In this document: in pieces, positions 32,601 to 43,900 of the stretch | Numbering within the stretch: the first letter of the stretch is position 1 | How the letters are laid out: every line of letters starts with the position of its first letter | Assembly: GCF_000972845.2 (NCBI RefSeq) | Contig: NC_040032.1 | Coordinates: forward strand, 9,770,334-9,834,333 | Reading direction: 5' to 3' | Origin: Larimichthys crocea | Lineage: Eukaryota > Chordata > Actinopteri > Sciaenidae | Length of the DNA stretch: 64,000 nt | Notes under the pieces: generated by a model | What the model saw: only the letters and a program-made list of their open reading frames with translations | Databases searched by the model: none | Told to the model about the DNA's origin: nothing | Program-made: the position numbers and the translations under genes

Positions 32601-35600
32601 GTTTAATTTCAGATAGATTCCATATTGACCTTGTCTGTCTGTACACGGGGTTCAGATTATCTGTGCGTGATGTGATGAGTCCGGTGCCGAGTGTAACGAC
32701 TGATCATCAAAACAAACTTGCAGGAACGGCAGCGGAGAACATCGGTGGCGAGTTTGTACTCCGCACGGGCGTTTCAGCGGCGTCTGAAAAGGCTTTTGTT
32801 GTCACATGGGTGGCCCCATTGTGTATGTAAAAGGCAAAAAGCCTTTTGTGTGGCTCTCGACAAACACTGAGGAGGATTCATAGACCACCCATGTAAACAA
32901 GGCCCCGCATGGGGCAGCACAACAGTAACTATTATTTAACAAAATGCTTCAACAGGTCGGTTGATGTGGTTCTGTACAGTGAGTTATGATGTACAGCGTG
33001 TCACTTAAAAGGCTTCATCTGTAGTGAAACCACAGCCAATAAAACACAACGAGGATATAAAAATGGAGCACGCACTCTTAATTTTACATCTTGAGGAACG
33101 AGTGTGATCGCTCATGTCCCCTCAGATATAAAATTCACTTAAATATTTATTTACATTGTGTGCCAGGCCTCTTCTGGCGTCCGGTCGGTATGAATATTGG
33201 ATAACTGGCATCGTTCTCCAACAGTCCGTCACATGATTTTCTGGAACAGGACAAAATAAAGACAATCCTTAGGTGTCTCATCAAAAAATGTGATAATATC
33301 TGTTTACATCACGTCCCGCGACTCGGCTGACATTGTTTGATGACTGTCAGAGTTCACCGTCCCGTCAGCTGAGCTCCTCGTCCTGCTTCGTTCTACAGCG
33401 CCCGCAAAAACCCATAAAAACTGCAAAAGGCCCAGTCTGGAGTGTTCTAGTGTTTAGTTTGTGCTCCTGTAGAAACATGGAGGACTCTGTGGAAGAGGAC
33501 CTGCTCCCTCTGTAGATAGAAAGTAACAAAAACACAACATTTCTATTTTATTCTTCCAATAAATTCCACCAAAGCTCTCAAACTGAGATCCAAAATTGCG
33601 GCACCGTGAAGTTCAGGTTATGAGATCTGCAGTTGTGTGTGTTCCTTCATGGAAAAGAGGAACCAGGCGGCGTTCGCCTTCACTTCAGGCCAGATGGTCG
33701 TGCCGTGTTAAGGGTGCATGCCCCGTCAGTCCACGGATAACAAGTGTTGAGCGCCTGATCATGAGTCTGTCAGATACTCCTGGACCTTTAGTTTGTTTGT
33801 CCTGAACTCTGCCTCAGCAGCATTTCATTGGCCCGCAGTGTTTTATTGAACATCTCATCCATCTCTTCGTCTCCTTCCTTTTCTCCTCCTCAGACTTGAT
33901 TCAGTGCACGAACGAGATGAACGTGAACATCCCTCAGCTGGCTGACACGCTGTTCGAGAGGACCACCAACACCAGCTGGGTGGTCGTCTTCAAGTCGCTC
34001 ACCGCCACGCACCATCTCATGGTCTACGGGAACGAGGTCAGGACTTCTTGATGAAGTTGACGTGTGCTGTGAGATTGCTTGTTAACTGAAGCCGCCCGTT
34101 GCACAACAGCGAGTTAGTTCACTGCTCGGTTACTTGTGCCTGTTGTGCAATCTGACTTCCTCATATGTTTTCTTCCCTGCAGAGATTTATACAATATCTG
34201 GCTTCAAGGAACACACTATTCAACCTCAGCAATTTTTTGGACAAAAGTGGCCTACAAGGTGCGTCACCAACACCACACACTCTGAATACTCTGATATCCA
34301 CCCGTGTCATGACCCCCTTTACTTCTTTTGTTTGTGACACAGGCTACGACATGTCAACGTTCATACGGAGGTATAGCCGCTACCTGAATGAGAAGGCCGT
34401 GTCCTACAGACAAGTCGCCTTCGACTTCACTAAAGTGAAAAGAGGGTGAGGAGCCGCCGCTGTAACCGACGGGGATGTTTGTGTTTGACTTGCACCCGAG
34501 GCACAAAGCTTGAAGTTGTTGTTCCAGAAACTCGAGAACAAGCCAGAGAAGCGTGTCCTTTAGCTCCGTGACAGACGAGGCTGCAAAATAACATTTTTAT
34601 TTCTTGCAAAATATGTCGTGACAGCTTTGGTAAAAGTTGCAGTTTAGGCGGCTGCATAAAAAAATCCCAAATAGAAGATTTAGTTTGTATTTTTCCCCAC
34701 TGCAAAAAGAGATTTATTTACCTATGAATGTGTTTTTATGTTGATCCAGTGACCTCCTCGAATAATGAAGATAAAAGATGAATAAACAAGTCTCTTTTCT
34801 TTCCTTGCTGCAGGTCTGACGGAGTGATGAGAACCGTGAACACGGAGAAGCTCCTCAAAACCATCCCCATCATCCAGAATCAGATGGACGTGTTGCTGGA
34901 TTTCAATGTGAGTGCCACGCCGCTCGGCGGCTTTTCAGGATGTTTGTCTGTGACTTACTTTAAAAAAAAAACGATTGTTCTCTACATCTCCACCTCTCTT
35001 CCAGGTCAACGCCAACGAACTGACAAACGGTGTGATCAATGCAGCCTTCATGCTTCTGTTCAAAGATGCGATCCGACTGTTTGCAGCGTACAACGAGGGA
35101 ATAATCAACCTGCTGGGTAGCAACAAGCGCTTGTGTTGACACAGCCTACTACTCGTGTGCATTATGATTAAAGGGTCAGATAATAAAGGACGGGTCATGG
35201 GCTGAAAGACTGCAGACTTATTTAATACTTTAGAGATTTGGGGTGCTTGTTAGCATTTCTCTGAAAAACTGGAAACCTGATGGAATTATTTCAAAGAAAG
35301 TTTATTCAGCGCTGTCGCAAACTGTTTCCCTGCAGACCGTGTGAAGTCTTTAAATGAATGTTTCAGCTTCTGCCAGGCTGCCCACCTTGGTGTGTCACCT
35401 TCTTGTAGACAAACAATAGGTTTTCTTTGTGTAGCTTTAAAGACTGCTGAGATGAGGCCGATCATGTTGTACAACGCTCATATGATTGGACTTTTTAACC
35501 ATACAAATCTGAAAACACTTTGTCAGGATTTCAAGGGAGGCTTCAGGCCTTGAATCTTACCAACGACAAAACAGAAATGAGTTGTTGTTGTCTCGTTGTG

Positions 35601-38515
35601 TTCACAGAGAAATACTTTGACATGAAGAAAGTCCAGTGCAAAGAAGGACTCGACATCTACAAGAAGTTCCTTACACGAATGACGAGAATCTCCGAGTTCC
35701 TCAAAGTTGCAGAGGTGAGTCTGAACCTGAGATCAGCCAGTTAATAGTTAGAAAAGACCCGAGGTCGTGTTGATGGGTTGGCAGTATTCCTTCTCACATA
35801 TTATCTTTGTTTCCTTCCTGCAGCAAGTTGGAATCGATCGAGGGGACATCCCAGATCTGTCTCAGGTAAGCACGTCTTTGGCATCTCTGCAGTTTCGTTA
35901 CCACTCATCTCTTTGCTGGCTTTGCTTGACTAAAAAAAAAGGAGAATGGCCAAATTTGGGTGAATTGATACAAAATCTAATATTATTTATACAATGTGAT
36001 CGCAACATGCAGCCGTTTGTCATGAGACGACACACAGATGTTGTTTTTAGGTGGTAGATCACAGAATAATAAATGTACAGCTGTACGGATGTGATGTTCT
36101 TCTTTTTAACTGAATTTTATCTGAAGAATAGACGTAGATCTTAACGTCTCACAACCTCAAGAATCTATCGATCTTAAAACGTACGAGGGATTCAAACACA
36201 AATCCATTTCTTTATAAAGTTTCAGTCACTCAGTACTGATGACTCAATGACTGCTCCGCCTGGTACTCACATTTATAAATCACTTCAGAGTTAATAATTA
36301 CTGTAAGCGGTTAACTGCAGTGATTGTGAATCTAATGATATACTTTAAGTTGATCTAATAGCACAGGAACTTTACAGAGAGAGAGCTCTGCAGTCATGCA
36401 GCAGTCCATTCACATTGCTGTAGATTTCATGACCTCCATCACATGAACTCCCAAATTCTGGCTGTCATTGCCTTTTCTACAGGCTGCTCACCTCCTGCAG
36501 CTTCAGGCCGAACACGTTTTAACACCTGAGCGCTGTGCTAGGCAGGCGATGCATGCATGTGCCCACTTCTAAACACCTTCCAGCTCACACTCACCGCTGA
36601 CCTTGCACGTCATACAGCAAATAAAGGTGTAGACGAAGGGTTCTACTGTTGGTCCACCTCCTACAGAGCCGCAAAACACAAAAAACACATCGATCCAGAG
36701 GTGTTGTTGTTCGTTACGTAGTCGAACTTTGTGAACCAGGATTAGGCAGCTTTCTCTCAGACGTCTTCTTGACTGTTACCACCTTTATTTTCTGTATCTT
36801 CCCTTCCTTCTGTCTCTCCGTTTTCAGTTTACAGTTTGTGTAAGTATCTGAACCTTTTCTCTCTCTGTGTCTCTGTATTTGTGAGTAGCTCTGTCTGTGA
36901 ACTCTTGGCAATAACTTGGCATGCTTCAGTGTCTCGTTTTTGTCTCGCGTTCGGCTTTCCTCGGTCTCTAAAACTTAATGTGTGTCATGCTAGGCCCCCA
37001 GCAGCCTGCTGGACGCCCTGGAGCAGCACTTGGCCTCTTTAGAGGGAAAGAAAGTCAAAGACTCGACAGCAGCCAGCAGGTAAGTCTGCTTCGTCTGTTC
37101 ACTTGATCCCGACTCGGAGCAGAGGCTCATGTTTGCTTCAGTAACTTGATAGTGTTGGACTGATTTCTTTCTCTTTTTTTCAAAGTGGAACATTATTTTG
37201 AAAGTTTAACTATTTCTTTGTGTCACAGTTTGAAAATCCGGTGGTTAAATGTGAAGTTGTTCTTGGTTAGTCACTGTTTTTCCGTGTCTGTGCCTCGGTT
37301 CAGGGCGAGCACCCTCTCCAACGCCGTCTCCTCCCTCGCCAACACCGGCATATCTTTCACCAGAGTGGACGAGAGGGAAAAACAGGCGGCCCTGGAAGAG
37401 GAGCAGGCTCGCCTAAAAGCATTAAAAGTACGTTTTCCTTAAAGTTTAATGACGTCATGTCGTTAGGCCAGTATTTCCTGTATCTCATGATTAAATCAAA
37501 CGCACAGACAAAACAACGGTTACAGATTCGGAGTTGTTGTGCATTCCTGTGGTTCAGTGGTCTGACATGTATACGATGTAATCCCAACATCCCTGCTTCG
37601 GTTTTGGCTTTAGGTCTCCACCTTCGCTCTCTCTCCACATATTTCTCGTCTCTCTGAACTCCCAAATTGAAACAAAATGTTTTGCTGATCTTCGTTTTCA
37701 TTGTCGAAGGAGCAGCGTCTGAAAGAGCTCCAGAAGAATCCCAATGCGGTGACCACGGACTCCTCCCCTGTCTCCACAATCGGCGGGACCATCAACTCAG
37801 CCCCTGCTATCGACCTCTTCTCCACCCCCAGCTCCACCAACAGGTGAGCCACGGGACTTATTATTCATCTTAAAGCGACCGGTCAATGCTCCACCTGCTG
37901 CTCGTCCGCGCAGATCAACACAGACTCATCGAAACCGACTTAAAAACAGGCTGAAGGCTGTTCAGACTTTTATTTCGTGCCATCTTCAGCTTCCACACCT
38001 GAAGTCTCGGTAGTTGGGTCAGTGGAGCCGGCTGGATTGCTGAACTGCATGTTTCAAAATGGTTTCACGGGTTCTTGGTTCTCTAAGATTAGATGGAACT
38101 TTGATACCTGTGCAGAAACTGGGACACTGCAGCAGCGCTGATAACATTAGAAGCAGTGCAAGAAAACACAACAGAAATTCAAGAACTGACGCAAAGAGAC
38201 AAATCTGTATTTATCTGTATGTGACGTCTACACATTCAGATACAGTTACACAACCCCGCGCTCGCATTTGTAAACACTTCTGCTGCAGTAATGGTCGCTC
38301 ACGACAGAAGCTGATGTGTTGTCAGTGTGTGACTGATTCATCCTCCGTATCCACCGTGTCGCTTTTGTTTGTTTTTTTACCCTGCAGCAACTCCAAGGCA
38401 GCCAGCGACCTGCTGGACCTGCAGCCGGCTTTCCAGCAGCCACTGCCCATCTCCACCTCCAACACATGGGGAGGTGAGAGCGCCGCTATTCCTGGAAACT
38501 CTTCAGTCCACACAC

Positions 38516-38555
<40 letters not shown>

Positions 38556-38687
38556 AGTTGTTCTATTTCGACCTGTCGTCTGTGTTTTTATATTTTCTGT
38601 TAATCATCAACTCTGCTGGCCGAACAATGTCCACTCACTCGTGCAAATTACAGCAGGTGTATCGTCGTGAACTGGATTTCTATTCTT

Positions 38688-38733
<46 letters not shown>

Positions 38734-40845
38734 GATTAGTTAAATAAATTTAAATAACAGTTTGCACGTCAGCTCTTTATTTAAACATCACCGTTCATGA
38801 TGGAGCTCGTTCCTGCTGCACGATTTGCGAACGCAGACTTTCCCTCATTAAAACAAAACAACACGAGCACGAGTCGATCCCAGACTTTCGTAGCGCCTCC
38901 TTATCTCCTGATAATGTTGTGTGCTTTTCACTTGAGTTTCATATCAACTGGTGTGTGTCAATAACGATAACCGCAGTGTTTGCATGTAAGCGAAGATATC
39001 AGCGAGCAGACTGAAAGTACAGTTTGAAGAACTTGAACTAACATTTGTTGTCTTTGTGACAAACATAAATAGATAAAGTTTAGAAGCTCGTTATATGATA
39101 TATAATTACAGTATGTGCACGTGATAGCAGATCAACACAAACGTCATAAACATCTGGGCTTTAAAGCGTCGGGCCAATAAGAGCAGCGTGTCCCGATAAC
39201 AGCTGTATCATCACTAACGTTTTCTCCCTGCCTGTCATCTTGCATGCACTTATTAAACTTCTCTTTTTAACTCTCCTCCACCTCCTCTCTCCACCGTAAT
39301 CTCTCTACTCCTTCCTTTTTTTGTCCTTGTACTCCTGTTTCTCCCCTCCTCCTCCTCCTCCTCTGCCCACCTCAGATCCTTTCACCTCCGCTGCAGAAGC
39401 CGTAGAAGAATCCATTCCAAACTCAAACCCTTTCCTCACACTACCCGTTGTCGATGCTGTCCTCCCGTCCACAGCGTCTTCGGACGCTGGCAGCCTGTCC
39501 TCTAGGACACCGAGCCATGAACTGTTCGGTGGGATTGTTTTTGCTGTATCTTCTCTTTCACAGCCTAGACTGTCACAGTGTTACCGTAATGTTTGATGGC
39601 TTCAGTTACAGTTACTGCAGTTAAACAGAGTACTGAGTGAGTACATACTCAAATATTTCAGAGCAGCAGGGAAAGAAATGGAGGAAATGCCTGAAGTGGT
39701 CTCGGGTCGCCGCTCTGAATGCCGAGTCTCGACACTTTTCTCACATCCATCAAAGTTCTGGCTCGCTGCCCTGCTCCAAATATTTGTCTCCTTCCACAAT
39801 CAGGCCAAGTTCCTAATGTTTGTTTCCTCAGCTCTTAACATTCTTCGGTTTAATCGTTTATTTGCTTTTAGTCTTTGTTGGTTATTTTCAAAGGAGTGTC
39901 CATCTTCATCAGCAGCATTCTTCTTTGTCTCCAGATCATTACAATCCATTTTTTGACTCGAGCTCTTCCCTGGCGTCTGATCTTGACTCTGCCGCACAGT
40001 TAGAGACGTTTATCACAGGTACCAAAGTGTGTGGCTGCTAGATGTAGAGCTGCTGTGAGCTGCGTCTCAGATTATTCTTACACAGAGCGTTCCCAGCTGA
40101 ACATGCCGCCTTCCCTGCTTTCTACAAACCAGCGTGAGCCTGCATTGTTTTGTGTTCAGCCACTGGTCGTGACTTCCCTGAATTTTTTAGCGGTGTGATG
40201 AGTGCTGGCTTCCTCTGCTTTTGTCCTGCAAACCCTGATCTTTGTTCTTCCTCTGTTTTTTAAAAAGCCCTTCCCACAGTTGCTCGGCTTCCTCGCTGCT
40301 CTTTCACCGCTCTGTTCTTTTTTTTTTCCGGCCTCGTGTCTTTCATAATTTTCTCCCTCTTTTCTCTCTCTCCATCTCGTTCTTTGCCCGTCTGCTGTCG
40401 TCCCTGTGTGTCAGACTCCTTCTGTGGGCCAAGCCCTTACAACACCACTCCTCTCTTCCAATCTGAGCCCCCTGCCATAGCTGGTCTATTCAGAGGTAGG
40501 TACACTGAGGTGGAGGGACGTTGAGCTTTTCACAGCTTTCATAGCTGCAGCTTCAGTTTACTGTCACGTAAAAAAAGTAAAGCAGAAATCTTCAGAACAA
40601 AATGTTCCCAAGAGTTCTCCACGATCATCTGAGGAGCAGATGTGATAAAGCGGTGTGTGTGTGGAGGAGCCGATCTGTCGAGGTGTCGTCGTCTGAAATT
40701 TCTTTTTGCCTCTTCAGGGTTCACGGCCTCCCCGACAGCCCAGCAGCCACAGAACTCTCGAGGCCTTAACGTCGACTTTGAGTCAGTTTTTGGCAACAAC
40801 ACCAACGGCAACAACCTGGATCCTACAGGTAAGTGTTGAACTCCT

Positions 40846-40909
<64 letters not shown>

Positions 40910-43900
40910 CCATTTTCTCTTCCCATTGGCCTTCAGGAGCCGGCAGATGTCGTGTACTCTGCCGCCACCTGAAGGTTTGGGGGACAGATTGCACGCGTGT
41001 GTTGGTTCATGTCGTGTTTCTGGACTTTGATTTGTTTGTCGCTGTGAGATGTTTGTAATCATTCATCAATCGTCATCATCGGACTGAGAAAAGTGTCTTT
41101 TCTAAATGTGACCGAAGGTTTTCAAGGAAGTCAGACGAAGAAACGGATCTGTGCTTCTACTTTTAATCTTTAACCGTCCTCTCGTGATGTCAGGAATCCT
41201 GAGAATGTCTGTGTGTTGGTGTTTTTATGTATTTTTCTTTTAATTGTTGATTATATCCTCATGATGTGCAGTGACCATCCCATGCTAATTCAGGGCTGAG
41301 TATCTGTACTCGTTACATCCTTCAGTTTAACGCGGCGTCTGTTTGCAGCTCATAAAAACAAATGTGGAAGGTTTATTAAGTAAGTAAGTAACACCAGATC
41401 AAGCATGGAGGTGGACAGCCGCACCGCCTTCATGAACACCAGGCAGCAAATGAAATACTCTGTGGGTATCATAACAACCTTTGTTCAAGTATTTTCATGT
41501 GGATAAAAGCAGAAAAATTAAAGTGGAATCTCACTGTTGGCATCAGTAACAGTTTGAACTCACAGCGATGCTTCAATAAAGACTTGAAACTGATTTTACA
41601 CTCTGCTCTGTACATCGTCATCATGAGGCGGTGACAGCAGTGGGCGTCTGACAAAACCGTCACAGATAGACGATGTCCTCCACTGATGTGTTCGCACCTG
41701 TTGACTACTACCTCACAAAGTCCCCAAATCTTTGATAAGTCTTAATCATTGTCTCCCTGTTTGTAAGATTTAAAATCTTTAAAGGTGTAATGACTCATGA
41801 ATGTCACTGAAACAACTGTTTGGCCCTCTGCCTCGTTAGTGTGTGTTAATTATCCCGATGTGTCCTCATTAATCTGCCACATGTAGCACGTGGAGTGTGT
41901 CACGCCCTCGCCGGGTTCTCTGCTGCTCACGATCTCACCACATTTTTTTTTTTTTTGTTTCCTCTTGTGTCCGTTGTCCCGGGGTGACACACACTCCGCG
42001 GGGCGCCTTGGCTTTTTGCATGGCATATGCATGACTGGGTGAGTTGATTGAACACACACTCCTCTCACACTGTCTTGGCTTGATGAGTTTTTTATTTTTC
42101 CTGTGTGAGCTCTGCTTCCTGCCTCATCCACATCCTCTCTCTCTCTGTTTGTGTGTTTGTCTTTGTGTGTTGTTGCCGTGTTACTGTCCGTTGTATCGTG
42201 TCTTCATTTGTTCCGGGCCCTCCCTCCTCTCCTCTCCTCTCCCTCTTCCCTCTGTCCTGCCCCCTTTTGATTAAGATGTTTTAGGTGGCATCCTCAAACC
42301 TACAGTGGCATCCTCACCCAATCAGGTCATGACCCCGAATGGCCAGCAGCTCCACAAACTGGTGTCCAACGACCTCGACTCGTCACTGGCCAATCTTGTT
42401 GGAAGTAAGTTGTGACCGCGACCCCGAACAGAACTAACGAAGTGTTGTTTCATGTCCGTTCATGACTCGTCTTCTTCCTCTTTAGATCTGGGAATTGGCA
42501 ACGGAGCACCAAAGAAGTAAGCGCCCTCAAATAATGTTTAACTTCCTGTCCCTGACGCTGCATCAGAAACACATTGAACATACTAAACTGGACGTTTGTG
42601 CTCGATCTCTGCAGCGATCTCCACTGGAGTCAGCCCGGTGAGAAGAAGCTGACAGGTGGGACCAACTGGCAACCCAAGACGGCGCCGTCCACCACCTGGA
42701 ACCCTGCGACCATGGTGAGACTGTCGCCCGTCTGCACCCGTCGCCGTTTTATTCCCCAACCAGTAAAGATAAGATTAAACTTTATTGATGCCACACCGGG
42801 GAAATTCCACTGGATTATTTTAGACACATGTCATAGCCTTGTCTCTCCTCTCAGGCTTTCGTGCAGGAACTCAATGGCCTGTAACTATTTTGGCTTTGTA
42901 GATAAATGTGCTGTTTGTCAGTCGAGTGCTCCACCTGTTGTACGTCGAGCTGAATGAATCACTCTCTGGTGCAGGAGTCTTGTGGACGGCCTTGTCCTGG
43001 ACAAAGCAGCTCGTCGGGTTTTCCCGGTGAAGCTTTCTGACCCAGGGTTTGGTGTTGAGTGATTGTGGAGCTGCAGCTTTCCTCGTTGGTCCTTGAGTCT
43101 TTCCTGAATTGTAAATTTATTGTGCCTGTCTCGGCTCCCTGGCGTCCTTTACTCTCTTTAACTGGCGTCATAATGGCCACAGCCGCTCGTGTCTGCCAGC
43201 CAATTAAATGACAGCTCCAGTGGCTCATTTCCTGCTTCTCTTTATTGTTTCACATGACTGAAGATTTATTACCCACTGCATGATTTTATTGCACTGAAAT
43301 GTTTTCCCCCCAGGGTCTTAGTTCTTATTCAAAGTCAATATTTGGAATTATTAAATTATTGGAGAAGATGCCAGTCAGAGCAACAAAACCAGAATTTGAT
43401 TTTACAGTCGGGAACAAATCCTCCTGATTTAACCTCAAGACCTTTTAACCTCTTTCATACAGATACATAAAGGTTCTGGTTAGAGTATGAAATACCAGTT
43501 ATTCAAATGAGTCAGTCTTCAAAGTTTGTGGCTTCAAGGGAGAAAAATCTCGACATAAATGTTAGCTCACCTGGAAGAGGGTTAGGGATGTCAGGTGTTG
43601 AAAAGGCTGAGTGTTTGGTTTGATGAAGACACTTCACAAATATTATTCTATGTTGCACGGGGAATAAAGCATCAAAGCAACGTGTGGATGCCGAACGCAA
43701 CGAGGAAACGGGAAAGTTTAGCCTGTTGATCATGAGTCATAGACTGAGCTCCTGTAGAGATAAAGACATGAATACCCCAAAAAACAATTTAAAACAGGTT
43801 TTGAATCTGTGTCTCCGATTATGTTTGGTCCTTGGGGCCTGGCAGGTCCTTGAAAAGACCTTGAATTTGATGTTTAAAAAGTGTGGGAACTCCAGGTTTG

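Larger units (their letters stand above)
26822..33893 (+). other. picalm: picalm intron 1 (7.1 kb)
   Basis: The largest intron of the gene. It holds a SINE-like stretch (27215-27540), a hAT-like element (27732-28192), a near-perfect inverted repeat (28835-28906), a GT/GA microsatellite near 31795-31820 and a MITE copy (33425-33790). Between 29000 and 33400 I see no exon; the DNA is CpG-richer than the intergenic regions but shows no motif I can name. Confidence 0.8.

Noticed and set aside
40539..40994. 151-codon minus-strand frame
   Set aside because: Contains a CV run from the microsatellite and is antisense to picalm exon 16.
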